The notes: generated from the sequence alone by a model not told the origin. Positions 15,016 to 24,037 are shown, numbered from the stretch's first letter. The stretch: 33,853 nucleotides of DNA from Candidatus Gastranaerophilales bacterium (GCA_023663225.1 JAMPHU010000031.1:1-33853), one strand, 5' to 3'. Program-made: numbers and translations.

Positions 15016-16185
15016 ATGGAATATTATGAGTTTGACGACGCTTTAAAACATTACAATGATTTGTATGAAAGGGGTCTCAAGAAAGAGGCTAACAAATATA
15101 TTGAAAGTTTTTCCAAAGAAATGGAAACGGCAGAGGAGTCTGAAAAAGAACAGATTTTCTATCGTTTTATCGGCGATCTGTGCGATAGTCACAGATATGA
15201 CTATTTAAAGATGCGTGGCAATGGAGAACTACCATTTGCCTTGAAACAAGATATCAGACATTGGCTGTATGAAAGATGTCTCGCTGATAAGATGCCGGAA
15301 TTGCGCTGGTTCTATGAATTATTCCACAATGACGCTTTTGGCGTAAAATATACACATGACTTTTTGAAGAAGGCATACAAGAGTAAAGAGTGTGATGCAA
15401 AAACCGTCAATTTGTTGTTTGCCTCTTACATAGATATTCTAGGTTGGGGAGCACATCATTTTCCTGATGCCCGTATTATTGACAATCAAGCCAGAGACGA
15501 CGCTTTTGAGCAATGTAGAAAAATCATGGAGGAAAGGATTGTCGATGAAACGTTGCAAGCGCAATTAAAATATTATGAGGTTTTATATTCCTGCTATGAT
15601 CGTTATTGCAGTGACGGCAAGAAAAAAGATTTCAAGCAATATTGTACGGAAGCCAATATTGCGTTTTATGAGTGCGAAGCATTTTATTTCCATGAGCGAT
15701 ATAGATCGATCATAGTTTGCGGAGGTACTGAAATGGAATTGCAGTATAAACAATTAACAGAACAATATTTGGATGAATTTATTGAGATGCGGATCGCACA
15801 GTTAAGAGAAGAAGGAGCAACGGAACAAATAGATATAAAACCGAATTTGCTGGACTATTATCATCGTCATATGGCTGATGGAACATTTGTATCCTGGCTT
15901 GCTTTTGACGGTGAGAAAATAGTGGGGACAAGCGGAATGTCATTTGTGGAGAAACCGCCTTATTTTGGCTGCCCATCCGGAAAGATTGGTTTGTTGTCCA
16001 GTATGTATACACACCCCGATTATCGAAGAAGGGGAATTGCAACAGAGTTATTAGATCAAGTAGTAAATGAAGCAAGGCAATATGGATGCGGCACAGTTCA
16101 AATTACTGCGGCTGACATGGGTGTATTACTATATACAAGCTATGGTTTCGTAAAAAATGAAAAGTTTATGTATTATAAACTATAA
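15016..16185 (+). CDS. helical domain fused to a GNAT acetyltransferase
   Basis: 389 residues. Residues 1-239 are a mostly helical, Tyr/Asp/Glu-rich domain I do not recognise (LRWFYELFHNDAFGVKYTHD, LLFASYIDILGWGAHHFPDA). Residues 240-389 are a complete GNAT, with acetyl-CoA loop RRRGIA 337-342 preceded by YTHPDY. At the boundary the DNA contains GGAGG (15721-15725) and 7 nt later ATG 15733 in frame, exactly a start for a stand-alone 150-residue GNAT. So either two genes were fused by loss of a stop, or one mRNA gives both a long and a short protein. Start 15016 is chosen over 14998 because the sequence before it looks like toxin debris, though neither has a strong site. Confidence 0.75.
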   Translation: MEYYEFDDALKHYNDLYERGLKKEANKYIESFSKEMETAEESEKEQIFYRFIGDLCDSHRYDYLKMRGNGELPFALKQDIRHWLYERCLADKMPELRWFYELFHNDAFGVKYTHDFLKKAYKSKECDAKTVNLLFASYIDILGWGAHHFPDARIIDNQARDDAFEQCRKIMEERIVDETLQAQLKYYEVLYSCYDRYCSDGKKKDFKQYCTEANIAFYECEAFYFHERYRSIIVCGGTEMELQYKQLTEQYLDEFIEMRIAQLREEGATEQIDIKPNLLDYYHRHMADGTFVSWLAFDGEKIVGTSGMSFVEKPPYFGCPSGKIGLLSSMYTHPDYRRRGIATELLDQVVNEARQYGCGTVQITAADMGVLLYTSYGFVKNEKFMYYKL

Positions 16186-16272
16186 CAATTTATTTTTGCC
16201 TTCCTATCTGCTTTATGCAGAGATATTGGGGAAATACCATGATCAGTTTGCATTAATTTGTGGAGGAAGAAC

Positions 16273-16815
16273 ATGAATGATAGGGACTTGCCGGAACGAT
16301 TAGATAGAAAAGTGATTTATGAGAGCGATTATGTGTGTTTATATACCGATAAGGTGAAATTATCAAACGGACATATCATAGAGAAGTATCATCAGATACA
16401 TTATCCGCGTGAGTCAGTCAGTATTGTTGTATTCAATGAGAATGATGAGGTTTTGTTGATTCAATCTAAGAGATATACCATAATGCGTTTAGAATGGGAA
16501 ATTCCGGCGGGGCGTGTTGAAGATGGAGAATCAAAAGAAGTTGCCGCGCGTCGAGAATGTATGGAAGAAACAGGGTGTACAGTGAAAGATTTAAAGTTTT
16601 TATGTACTCAAAATCCAGCTAATGGAATGTCTGATTGTGTATGTCATGTTTTTGCTGCAAGAGTTGATACAGAATCTATGAATTTTGATGAAAATGAAGT
16701 AAAAATGAAAAAGTGGGTTTCAAGAGATGGAGTCCTGGAGATGTTAAAAAATAATGAAACAAAAGATGGAGTTTCTATTTTGGCATTGCTTTTTGCCTTT
16801 CAGTTTTATAAGTGA
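16273..16815 (+). CDS. NUDIX hydrolase, ADP-ribose pyrophosphatase-like
   Basis: 180 residues. Hydrolyses nucleoside diphosphate derivatives, probably ADP-ribose or a sugar nucleotide. The Nudix box is complete: Gly80, Glu86, Arg94-Glu95, Glu98-Glu99, Gly101, matching Gx5Ex7REUxEExGU. The preceding LEWEIPAGR is typical of ADP-ribose pyrophosphatases. GGAGG (16262-16266) fits ATG 16273; TTG 16258 lies before it. Composition is AT-rich like the genes to its left. Confidence 0.88.
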   Translation: MNDRDLPERLDRKVIYESDYVCLYTDKVKLSNGHIIEKYHQIHYPRESVSIVVFNENDEVLLIQSKRYTIMRLEWEIPAGRVEDGESKEVAARRECMEETGCTVKDLKFLCTQNPANGMSDCVCHVFAARVDTESMNFDENEVKMKKWVSRDGVLEMLKNNETKDGVSILALLFAFQFYK

Positions 16816-16840
16816 TGACTCATCTTTCCCATTTTAATAC

Positions 16841-16869
16841 TTGCCAAACCAAGACAAAACATGTAAGAT
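16841..16869 (+). promoter_or_regulatory. promoter of the ZTP-riboswitch transcript
   Basis: TTGCCA (16841-16846), 17-nt spacer, TAAGAT (16864-16869). The predicted start near 16876 is a few nt before the riboswitch P1 stem. Confidence 0.65.
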
Positions 16870-16877
16870 AGAACTAT

Positions 16878-16980
16878 GAGCTGCGTTACTGGCGGAAAAG
16901 TGGGATCACCCACGGGGAGCGCAGCAGGCATGAGCCGACCGCCTGGGCATCGCTTATTGTGGTGCGCAGGTGTTTTTTTG
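16878..16980 (+). ncRNA. ZTP (pfl) riboswitch with overlapping terminator
   Basis: The pfl motif senses ZTP/ZMP, which accumulates when 10-formyl-tetrahydrofolate is short, and turns on purine and folate genes. P1: CTGCG 16881-16885 with CGCAG 16920-16924. P2: GTGGG 16900-16904 with CCCAC 16909-16913, followed by GGGGAGC. The conserved 3' domain GCCGACCGCCTGGGC lies at 16934-16948. Expression platform: CGCCTGGGCATC (16940-16951) pairs, with one mismatch, with GGTGCGCAGGTG (16961-16972), then seven T's. The terminator uses the conserved aptamer strand, so ligand binding and termination exclude each other. Confidence 0.92.
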
Positions 16981-17046
16981 ACAGAAGAATCACAAAGAAG
17001 CGAGTTTCACAATCAACCATCTATAGATTCGTTAGGAGGAAACAGT

Positions 17047-17757
17047 ATGATCTCACTGGAACAGGAATTGAAAAGTAATGCATACCCGGGGAGGGGCATC
17101 GTCATTGGAGAGTCAAGGAGCGGCAGATATGCGGTGGTGGCCTACTTCATTATGGGAAGGAGCGTAAACAGCCGCAATCGTGTTTTTGTGGAGGACGGCG
17201 AAGGGATTCGCACCAAGGCATTTGATCCGGACAAGCTGGAGGATCCCAGCCTGGTCATCTACGCTCCTGTGAGGGTGTTGGGCAACAAGACGATCGTGAC
17301 CAACGGGGATCAGACGGACACGATCTACGAGGGAATGGACAGACAGCTCACGTTCGAGCAGTCTCTTCGGAGCAGAGAGTTTGAGCCGGATGCGCCCAAC
17401 TATACGCCTCGTATCTCCGGTATCATGCATTTGAAAGACGGCGGATACAGCTATGCCATGTCCATTTTAAAGAGCAATCATGGAGACCCTTCCTCCTGTC
17501 TGCGGTTTACCTATGCCTACGAGAACCCCTTACCGGGAGAGGGACATTTTATCCATACCTACATGCACGACGGCAATCCGCTCCCCAGCTTTTCGGGAGA
17601 ACCCAAGCTTGTAGAGATTTTGGATGACATGGATGCTTTTATCGAGATGGTCTGGAACAGCCTGAATGAGGACAACAAGGTGTCCCTCTTTGTGCGGTAC
17701 ATAGACATCGCCACGGGTGAGTACCGTACCAGGATTGTGAATAAAAATGTCAAGTAA
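17047..17757 (+). CDS. IMP cyclohydrolase, PurO-like
   Basis: 236 residues. Closes FAICAR to IMP, the last step of purine synthesis. The sequence matches the PF07826-type IMP cyclohydrolase (GRGIVIGESRSGRYAVVAYFIMGRS at the N-terminus; then RTKAFDPDKLEDPSLVIYAP, NGDQTD, LTFEQSLRSREFEPDAPNYTPR). It is a stand-alone enzyme rather than the N-terminal half of bifunctional PurH. Start ATG 17047 follows AGGAGG; the same frame is open upstream only because the riboswitch lacks stops. It is the first gene behind the ZTP riboswitch. Confidence 0.88.
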   Translation: MISLEQELKSNAYPGRGIVIGESRSGRYAVVAYFIMGRSVNSRNRVFVEDGEGIRTKAFDPDKLEDPSLVIYAPVRVLGNKTIVTNGDQTDTIYEGMDRQLTFEQSLRSREFEPDAPNYTPRISGIMHLKDGGYSYAMSILKSNHGDPSSCLRFTYAYENPLPGEGHFIHTYMHDGNPLPSFSGEPKLVEILDDMDAFIEMVWNSLNEDNKVSLFVRYIDIATGEYRTRIVNKNVK

Positions 17758-17866
17758 ATTGTCACGCTAGGGAGATGAAGGGACGTAAAATTAAGAAAAA
17801 GGATATAGCATATAAAGATGTAACAAGCAAAAGATATAATATTATATAGAAAACGGAGAATACAAG

Positions 17867-19045
17867 ATGAAAGAGATGGAATTGAAATACGGATGTAACC
17901 CGAATCAAAAGCCTTCCAGGATCTACATGGAGGACGGCAGCGAGCTTCCTGTCACTGTGCTGAACGGGAAACCCGGATATATCAATTTTTTGGACGCTTT
18001 CAACGGTTGGCAGTTGGTGAAGGAGTTGAAGGAGGCCACCGGCCTGCCCGCAGCAGCTTCCTTTAAACATGTGTCTCCCGCGGGAGCGGCGGTAGGACTT
18101 CCTCTGGATGATACCCTGGCCAAGATCTATTGGGTGGATGATCTGGGAGAGCTGTCCCCTCTGGCATGTGCTTACGCCAGAGCCAGAGGAGCCGACAGAA
18201 TGTCCTCCTTTGGAGATTTTATCGCACTGTCCGATGTGTGCGACGCGGATACGGCCAGACTGATTAAGAGAGAGGTGTCCGACGGCTGTATCGCCCCCGG
18301 CTACACCGAGGAGGCGCTTGTGCTGTTAAAAGAAAAGAAAAAGGGTGGCTACAATGTCATCCAGATTGATCCCGCCTATCAGCCTGCCCCTGTGGAAAAA
18401 AAGCAAGTTTACGGTATCACCTTTGAGCAGGGCAGGAATGAGTTGAACGTAAATAGCGGTCTGCTGGACAATATCGTCACACAAAACAAAGAAATACCGA
18501 ACAGTGCGCTGATCGATATGAAGATCGCCCTGATCACGTTAAAATACACCCAGTCCAACTCTGTCTGTTATGTGAAGGACGGACAGGCCATCGGTATCGG
18601 CGCCGGACAACAGTCTCGAATCCACTGTACCCGTCTGGCGGGCAGCAAGGCGGATAATTGGTTTTTACGTCAGTCTCCACAGGTGATGGGGTTACAGTTT
18701 GTAGATGGACTGAGCAGAGCCGACAGAGATAATGCCATCGACGTCTACATGGGTGACGAGTACATGGATGTGCTGGCCGACGGCGTGTGGGAAAAGACTT
18801 TTAAGGTGAAACCGCCCATATTTACAAGAGAAGAGAAAAGAGCCTGGCTGAACCAGATGCAGAATGTGACATTGGGTTCGGATGCGTTCTTTCCTTTTTC
18901 CGACAATATTGAGAGGGCGCATAAGAGCGGCGTGAAATATATCGCTCAACCCGGCGGCTCCGTGCGGGACGACGCGGTGATAGCATGTTGCGACAAGTAT
19001 GATATGGTGATGGCCTTTACGGGAATCAGGCTGTTCCACCATTGA
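17867..19045 (+). CDS. AICAR formyltransferase, stand-alone
   Basis: 392 residues. Transfers formyl from 10-formyl-THF to AICAR (ZMP), giving FAICAR for the enzyme encoded just upstream. It corresponds to the C-terminal domain of PurH: KYGCNPNQKPSR at the start, the catalytic Lys67-His68 in FKHVSPAG, TQSNSVCY, IGIGAGQQSR, SDAFFPF and GGSVRDD, ending TGIRLFHH. ACGGAG precedes ATG 17867. The gap to the cyclohydrolase gene is 109 bp with no terminator, so both are likely under the ZTP riboswitch. That fits, because ZMP is this enzyme's substrate. Confidence 0.92.
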   Translation: MKEMELKYGCNPNQKPSRIYMEDGSELPVTVLNGKPGYINFLDAFNGWQLVKELKEATGLPAAASFKHVSPAGAAVGLPLDDTLAKIYWVDDLGELSPLACAYARARGADRMSSFGDFIALSDVCDADTARLIKREVSDGCIAPGYTEEALVLLKEKKKGGYNVIQIDPAYQPAPVEKKQVYGITFEQGRNELNVNSGLLDNIVTQNKEIPNSALIDMKIALITLKYTQSNSVCYVKDGQAIGIGAGQQSRIHCTRLAGSKADNWFLRQSPQVMGLQFVDGLSRADRDNAIDVYMGDEYMDVLADGVWEKTFKVKPPIFTREEKRAWLNQMQNVTLGSDAFFPFSDNIERAHKSGVKYIAQPGGSVRDDAVIACCDKYDMVMAFTGIRLFHH

Positions 19046-19050
19046 ACTGG

Positions 19051-19224
19051 TAACAGTTCGGCCCCTCCCATTCATAAAAGCGTCTGCTTCGCAGCCGTCG
19101 CCGCATCCGCGGCTCACCTTTTATTTCATGTGAGGGCGCTCCGCTCATGAAATGATATGGAATCAGTGCTTTGTGCGCAAGCGCCCACGCACAGCTTACA
19201 TATCATTTCATGGCCGAACTGTTA
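19051..19224 (-). repeat. structured dispersed repeat, copy B
   Basis: 174 bp bounded by a perfect 13-bp inverted repeat (TAACAGTTCGGCC 19051-19063; its complement 19212-19224). Read on the minus strand it aligns end to end with copy A at 5764-5936. The main stem is 14 bp (19199-19212 with 19146-19159) and differs from copy A at four paired positions where both partners changed. The CCGC/GCGG hairpin, AGCGGAGCGCCC and GCTTTTATGAATG blocks are shared. It begins 6 bp after the AICAR formyltransferase stop and ends just before the glnS promoter. Confidence 0.82.
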
Positions 19225-19242
19225 TATTCTAAAAAATAATGG

Positions 19243-19271
19243 TTTATAATTCCGCGCTTCTATGTTACAAT
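19243..19271 (+). promoter_or_regulatory. promoter of glnS
   Basis: TTTATA (19243-19248), 17-nt spacer, TACAAT (19266-19271). It starts 19 bp after repeat copy B. Confidence 0.55.
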
Positions 19272-19310
19272 AGTAGGCAGAGCAGTTGTTGAATGAGAGG
19301 TATCCGTGTC

Positions 19311-20972
19311 ATGGGTGAAAAGGAGAGCAGAAATTTTATTGAGCAGATGATCGACAAGGATCTGGCGGAGGGCGTGTACGATACCGTGCATACTCGCTTC
19401 CCCCCTGAGCCGAACGGCTATCTGCACATCGGTCATGCCAAGTCGATTTTGTTAAATTATGGACTATCGCAGCAATACGGCGGGAAATTTAATCTCCGTT
19501 TCGACGACACCAATCCGACCAAGGAGAAGATGGAATTTGTCCAGTCGATCGAGGAGGATGTGAGATGGCTGGGCGCTGATTGGGAGGACAGACTCTTTTT
19601 TGCTTCGGCCTATTTTGAACAGATGTACGAGGCTGCTGTCAAGCTGATCAAAAAGGGGAAGGCGTATGTGTCCGACCTGACCGCGGATCAGATCAGAGAG
19701 TACAGAGGGAGCCTTACGGAACCCGGCAGGGAGGATCCGAGCAGCAGGCGCAGTGTCGAGGAGAATTTGCAGCTCTTTGAGGAGATGAAGAATGGGAAGT
19801 TTGCGGACGGGGAGAAGGTTCTTCGCGCGCGGATCGACATGGCTTCCCCCAATATCAACATGCGGGATCCGGTGATCTATCGCGTGGCGCATATGACACA
19901 TCACAACACGGGGGATACTTGGTGCATTTACCCGATGTATGATTTTGCGCATCCCATCGAGGATGCCATTGAAGGTGTCACACACTCTATCTGTACGCTG
20001 GAGTTTGAGGATCACAGGCCGCTGTACGACTGGGTGGTGAGAGAGTTGGAATACCCTAACCCCCCCAGGCAGATTGAGTTTGCCAAGTTGTATCTAACCA
20101 ATGTGGTGACGGGCAAACGCTATATCAAAAAGTTGGTGGAAGAAGGGATCGTGGATGGCTGGGATGACCCCAGGCTGGTGTCCATTGCGGCGCTGCGCCG
20201 CAGAGGGTTTACGCCGGAGTCCATCCAAATGTTTGTGGAGCTGTGCGGTATATCCAAGAGTCAGTCTTCCGTGGACTATGCCATGCTGGAGTATTGTATC
20301 CGCGAGGATCTGAAAGCGAAAAAACCTCGAATGATGGCGGTCTTGGATCCGGTGAAGCTGATCATCGATAATTACCCCGAAGGGCAGACGGAATATGTCA
20401 CGGCTGTCAACAATCCGGAGAATGAGGCGTTGGGGAGCCGTCAGGTGCCTTTTGGCAGAGAGCTTTATATTGAGCGAGAGGACTTCATGGAGGAGCCGCC
20501 GAAGAAATATTTTCGGCTCTTTCCCGGCAATGAGGTGCGCCTGATGAACGGATATTTTGTGACCTGCACAGGCTGCGTGAAGGACGCGGACGGCAGGGTG
20601 ACGGAGGTTCATTGCACCTATGACCCTGAGAGCAAGGGAGGCAACAGTCCTGACGGCCGCAAGGTCAAGGGCACGATCCACTGGGTTTCGGCAGCGCACG
20701 CCATCAAAGCGGAAGCGAGGCTGTACGAGAATATCATTGACGAGGAGAAAGGTGTTTACAACGAGGACGGCAGTCTGAATCTGAACCCGAACTCTCTCAC
20801 CGTTATGGAGGATTGTCGTCTGGAGCCGGACTTTGCCGACGCGGAGGCGTATGACAGCTTTCAGTTTGTGCGACAGGGGTTTTTCTGTGTGGATTGTAAA
20901 GATTCCACCAAAGATAAGTTGGTCTTTAACCGCATTGTGTCGTTAAAGAGTTCTTACGTGTTACCTAAGTAA
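19311..20972 (+). CDS. glnS: glutaminyl-tRNA synthetase
   Basis: 553 residues, class I aminoacyl-tRNA synthetase charging tRNA-Gln. HIGH is intact at 39-42 within [17 protein letters not shown], and FDDTNP follows. The KMSKS-type loop reads [15 protein letters not shown], with Thr267-Gly268-Lys269-Arg270 where E. coli GlnRS has [25 protein letters not shown] and the C-terminal beta-barrel region (FFCVD near the end) are as expected. ATG 19311 is preferred over 19293 because GAGAGG lies 10 nt before it. Having GlnRS implies direct charging of tRNA-Gln, possibly alongside GatCAB. Confidence 0.95.
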   Translation: MGEKESRNFIEQMIDKDLAEGVYDTVHTRFPPEPNGYLHIGHAKSILLNYGLSQQYGGKFNLRFDDTNPTKEKMEFVQSIEEDVRWLGADWEDRLFFASAYFEQMYEAAVKLIKKGKAYVSDLTADQIREYRGSLTEPGREDPSSRRSVEENLQLFEEMKNGKFADGEKVLRARIDMASPNINMRDPVIYRVAHMTHHNTGDTWCIYPMYDFAHPIEDAIEGVTHSICTLEFEDHRPLYDWVVRELEYPNPPRQIEFAKLYLTNVVTGKRYIKKLVEEGIVDGWDDPRLVSIAALRRRGFTPESIQMFVELCGISKSQSSVDYAMLEYCIREDLKAKKPRMMAVLDPVKLIIDNYPEGQTEYVTAVNNPENEALGSRQVPFGRELYIEREDFMEEPPKKYFRLFPGNEVRLMNGYFVTCTGCVKDADGRVTEVHCTYDPESKGGNSPDGRKVKGTIHWVSAAHAIKAEARLYENIIDEEKGVYNEDGSLNLNPNSLTVMEDCRLEPDFADAEAYDSFQFVRQGFFCVDCKDSTKDKLVFNRIVSLKSSYVLPK

Positions 20973-21016
20973 CGCTTGGTAAAAGCAGTATTGAAAATAA
21001 AGAAGGAGATGGTAAA

Positions 21017-21856
21017 ATGGCAGGATTGTTGTCAGGATTAGGCGGATTGGGGTTGAAAAACCTCGCAAACGCCGATATCTATGCGGAGAATGATGAAAAA
21101 GAGGAAAAGGAAGTAAAGCCGCAGGTGAAGGAAGCGCCGACGGTGCTGGAAAAGGACATGATCTACGAAAAGACTTTCGAATGTCCCGTCTGTAACGAAC
21201 GTTTTTCCAGCAAGATTATGAAGACGGGCAAGGCGAAACTGATCGGCTCGGATTGGGATCTGCGTCCCAAGTATGAGGGGATCGATTCGACAAAGTATGA
21301 AGTGATCCTTTGCCCTCATTGCGGTTATGCGGCGCTGAGCAGATTCTTTTCCAATATGACCTCCGTGCAGGCGAAGCTGATCAAAGAAGGGATCAGTAAA
21401 AATGTGAAGTTGAAGGCCCATCAGGGTGAGATCTATACCTTTGAGGAGGCTTTTGAGCGGTATCAGCTCTGCCTGGCCAATGCTATGGTAAAACGGGCGA
21501 AAGCAAGCGAAAAAGCATATATCTGTTTGAAGAGTGCGTGGCTGGTGAGAGGCTATCAGGAGTCCGAGGAGGGAGCTGACAAGTTGGAGGAATTGAAGGC
21601 GACGGAGGAAGATTCCCTTCTAAATGCCTACAACGGTTTTGAAGAGGCCCTGCGGAGCGAGAATTTCCCGATATGCGGCATGGATGAGACTACTATGAAC
21701 TATTTGTTGGCGCAGTTGGCTATGCACTTTAAGAAGTACGATGTGGCCAGCAAGCTTGTGGGAGCCATTCTCACTTCAACCGCCACCAATGCCCGTATGA
21801 AGGATAAGGCGAGAGACTTAAAGGAGCAGATCTTAGCGGCGCTCAAAAACAAATAG
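21017..21856 (+). CDS. DUF2225 zinc-ribbon protein
   Basis: 279 residues, function unknown. A short Gly/Leu-rich start (LLSGLGGLGLKNL) and an acidic-lysine linker precede the DUF2225 core from about 50: CPVCNERF and CPHCGYAALS provide two CxxC pairs for a zinc ribbon, and the C-terminal half is helical with TPR-like character (ANAMVKRAKASEKAYICLKSAWLVRG). AAGGAG precedes the ATG. It follows glnS by 44 bp and may be co-transcribed; the next gene starts 21 bp after its stop. Confidence 0.85.
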   Translation: MAGLLSGLGGLGLKNLANADIYAENDEKEEKEVKPQVKEAPTVLEKDMIYEKTFECPVCNERFSSKIMKTGKAKLIGSDWDLRPKYEGIDSTKYEVILCPHCGYAALSRFFSNMTSVQAKLIKEGISKNVKLKAHQGEIYTFEEAFERYQLCLANAMVKRAKASEKAYICLKSAWLVRGYQESEEGADKLEELKATEEDSLLNAYNGFEEALRSENFPICGMDETTMNYLLAQLAMHFKKYDVASKLVGAILTSTATNARMKDKARDLKEQILAALKNK

Positions 21857-21877
21857 TACGTGATGAAGGATATTGGA

Positions 21878-23299
21878 ATGTATGACATGACCATACAGCT
21901 TGACACAGGCGGCGGGAAGTGTCTGTATCAGCAGATTTATGAACATATCAGACAGGAAATAAAGGAGGGGAAGCTTCTGGCAGGTGAGAGGCTTCCCTCC
22001 ACACGTTCTCTGGCGGAATATCTTCAGGTGTCCAGAAGTACTGTGGACTATGCCTACGATCAGCTCTTGAGCGAGGGTTATGTGGAATCCCGCCCTTACA
22101 AGGGTTATTTTGTGTGTTCTCTGGAGAATATTTTGGACATAGAAGGGGAGGGGACGGTGGAGCGCCCCCGAACCGCTTCGGAGAGAGAAAACGAGGCGGC
22201 CCCACATGCTGCAAATCCCTATCAGTATGATTTTTCCCCCAATGGCATTGATATGTCCGGTTTTCCTTTTGGTGTGTGGAAGCGGATCACGAAAAATATA
22301 TTGAACGACGGTAACAGCGAGCTGTTTTCTCAGGGAGAACCGCAGGGAGATTACGATCTGCGGCTGACGATCAGCAGATATCTTCATTCTTCGCGCGGCG
22401 TCAACTGTGCGCCGGAACAGATCGTGGTGGGCGCGGGGCATGATTATCTGCTGATGTTGTTGGAAAAGCTGTTGGGGCGGGATGCGTGCATTGTCATGGA
22501 GAATGCCACATACAAGAAGGCGTATCGCATTTTCCAGTCCTTTGGCTATGAGATTGCGACTGTGGATGCGGATGCAAACGGTATGAGCACGCCAAAGCAT
22601 CTGGAGAGAGAGGCGGATGCCGCCTACCTTATGCCCGCCCACCAGTTTCCCACGGGGGTTGTGATGTCGGTGGGCAGGAGGACAGAGTTTTTGCGCTGGG
22701 CAGGTCAGGTGAAAGGCAGATATTTGATCGAGGACGATTATGACAGTGAGTTTCGCTATCGGGGGAAACCGATTCCCGCCCTGCAATCTTTGGATGAACA
22801 CGGGAAAGTGATCTACATGGGAACCTTTTCCAAGGCCGTTGCGCCGGCCATCCGTGTGGGATATATGGTGCTGCCCCAGGAGTTGTGGGAACGCTATCTG
22901 GACAATGGGCGGCTTTATTCTTGCACAGTGTCACGTATCGACCAGAGGATCTTGAACGAGTTTATACGAGACGGATATTTTGAGCGGCATTTGAATAAAA
23001 TGCGCAAGCGATACCGTGCCAAGCATGATCTTTTGTTGGAATGTCTGAAGCCTTTTTTGAAATGTTTTGACATATCCGGCGAGGATGCGGGACTGCATCT
23101 GGTGCTGCGGTCGAAGGATCAGAAGTCCGAGGCGGAGTTACTTGGGGCTGCGGCCCACAGACAGGTGAAGGTGTATGGGCTGTCGGACTATATGGTGACT
23201 CCTTCTGCGGGACAGGGGACGGTGCTGTTAGGTTTTGGGGGATTGGATGATCGAGAGATCGAGACGGGCGTAGAGCTTTTGAAGGGCGCATGGCTATAG
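21878..23299 (+). CDS. MocR/PdxR family regulator (GntR HTH + aminotransferase-like domain)
   Basis: 473 residues. The N-terminal GntR winged helix (YQQIYEHIRQEIKEGKLLAGERLPSTRSLAEYLQVSRSTVDYAYDQL in pieces) is joined to a fold-type I PLP domain. The PLP lysine is Lys319 in FSKAVAPAIRVGY, and the EDDYDSEF block is the cofactor-binding Asp region. MocR proteins sense PLP or amino-compound ligands and control vitamin B6, GABA or amino-acid genes; the target here is unknown. ATG 21878 follows AAGGA by 7 nt; GTG 21860 is less well placed. No divergent target gene is present, which is unusual for MocR proteins. Confidence 0.9.
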   Translation: MYDMTIQLDTGGGKCLYQQIYEHIRQEIKEGKLLAGERLPSTRSLAEYLQVSRSTVDYAYDQLLSEGYVESRPYKGYFVCSLENILDIEGEGTVERPRTASERENEAAPHAANPYQYDFSPNGIDMSGFPFGVWKRITKNILNDGNSELFSQGEPQGDYDLRLTISRYLHSSRGVNCAPEQIVVGAGHDYLLMLLEKLLGRDACIVMENATYKKAYRIFQSFGYEIATVDADANGMSTPKHLEREADAAYLMPAHQFPTGVVMSVGRRTEFLRWAGQVKGRYLIEDDYDSEFRYRGKPIPALQSLDEHGKVIYMGTFSKAVAPAIRVGYMVLPQELWERYLDNGRLYSCTVSRIDQRILNEFIRDGYFERHLNKMRKRYRAKHDLLLECLKPFLKCFDISGEDAGLHLVLRSKDQKSEAELLGAAAHRQVKVYGLSDYMVTPSAGQGTVLLGFGGLDDREIETGVELLKGAWL

Positions 23300-23331
23300 A
23301 TACAGTCAGAAATATAGATATAGTCAGAGAT
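23296..23331 (+). repeat. tandem 18-bp repeat at the 3' end of the mocR-like gene
   Basis: ATAGATACAGTCAGAAAT (23296-23313) and ATAGATATAGTCAGAGAT (23314-23331) match at 16 of 18 positions. The first copy contains the stop codon. Confidence 0.7.
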
Positions 23332-23362
23332 ATCGGCGTAAGAAAAAAGGAGATGGAAAGAT

Positions 23363-23408
23363 AAAAACGGCGGATGCATGGGAATCAAACCCATACGTCC
23401 GTCGTTTA
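23363..23408. terminator. bidirectional terminator between convergent genes
   Basis: AAACGGCGGATG and CGTCCGTCGTTT pair with a G-U, followed inward by ATGGG/CCCAT around a 7-nt loop. On the minus strand the stem is followed by TTTTTATC, making it the terminator of the acidic membrane-protein gene; on the plus strand it can end the mocR-like transcript, though it lies just before that gene's convergent neighbour. Confidence 0.75.
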
Positions 23409-23456
23409 GAGTGTTCGTTACAGCATGTTCATCACAGCGCAAAAGCCGACTGATCA

Positions 23457-23858
23457 GTTGTTGTCCTCTAAGAGAGCATCCTCATCAGCGGCGTCCTCCT
23501 CGTCAAAGAACTCCTCCACCGTCTCCTCTGATTTTTTGACGGAAGTTCTGGGAGCATTTTCTGCAAGAGGGGTGAAAGCATCCTTGTCTGTCGAGTCGTC
23601 TTCTGCCTTGGCGGATTGCTCCGCTGCCTCTGTGGCGGGAGTGCCTTCCTCCTGTTTGCCGGTGGGGTTGAGCTGCACGTAGTTGCGGGAGGACTCGTTC
23701 TGCTCGTCTGTGTCCTCGCTGAAATCATCGTAGTCGTCGTCCTCATCCCGATCAGAGAATGAGAGCAGATCCTTCTTCTGCAGATAGTAAGCGGCTGCAG
23801 CAGCGGCAGCTCCGACTGTGGCAGTAAAAAGTAAAAATTTACCGAATTTTTTGGCCAT
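23457..23858 (-). CDS. membrane-anchored acidic protein of unknown function
   Basis: About 133 residues. AKKFGKFLLFTATVGAAAAAAAYYL forms a single N-terminal membrane segment (about residues 5-27), followed by a highly acidic, Asp/Glu/Ser/Thr-rich, probably disordered tail (DRDEDDDYDD, EEFFDEEDAADED). Start ATG 23858 is preceded by AAAGGAG; an upstream in-frame ATG at 23879 overlaps that site. The basic N-terminus predicts an inside anchor. Proteins of this shape are frequent in Lachnospiraceae. The tail could be cytoplasmic or outside depending on topology. Confidence 0.65.
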
Positions 23859-23970
23859 GGTTACTCCTTTCCGTTTCATCCTTATACTTGTATAATAATA
23901 CTATTTTATGGAAATGAAAAGAGATTATGTATAAAATTTTTTTAAATAAATTATGATTTTTTCTCCTTGC

Positions 23971-23999
23971 TTGAAACAAAAGGGAGAGTGTGTTACACT
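23971..23999 (+). promoter_or_regulatory. promoter of the tetR-like gene
   Basis: TTGAAA (23971-23976), 17-nt spacer, TACACT (23994-23999). Confidence 0.7.
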
Positions 24000-24022
24000 A
24001 GCAAGTGAACCGATTATGGTTT

Positions 24023-24037
24023 TGACCGTTTGGGTCA
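24023..24037 (+). promoter_or_regulatory. possible TetR self-operator
   Basis: TGACC-GTTTG-GGTCA, a 5-bp-arm palindrome in the leader between the promoter and the ribosome-binding site of the TetR gene. Short, so tentative. Confidence 0.3.

Noticed and set aside
16876-17046. N-terminal extension of the IMP cyclohydrolase frame
   Set aside because: This stretch is the ZTP riboswitch and leader; AGGAGG just before ATG 17047 fixes the true start.
19225-19310. T-box leader before glnS
   Set aside because: The leader from the promoter to the start is under 40 nt, and there is no T-box sequence or terminator.
23367-23407. tRNA-like T-arm on the minus strand (GGGTTTGATTCCC)
   Set aside because: No anticodon or D arm is present; the sequence is fully explained as the stem-loop of a bidirectional terminator.
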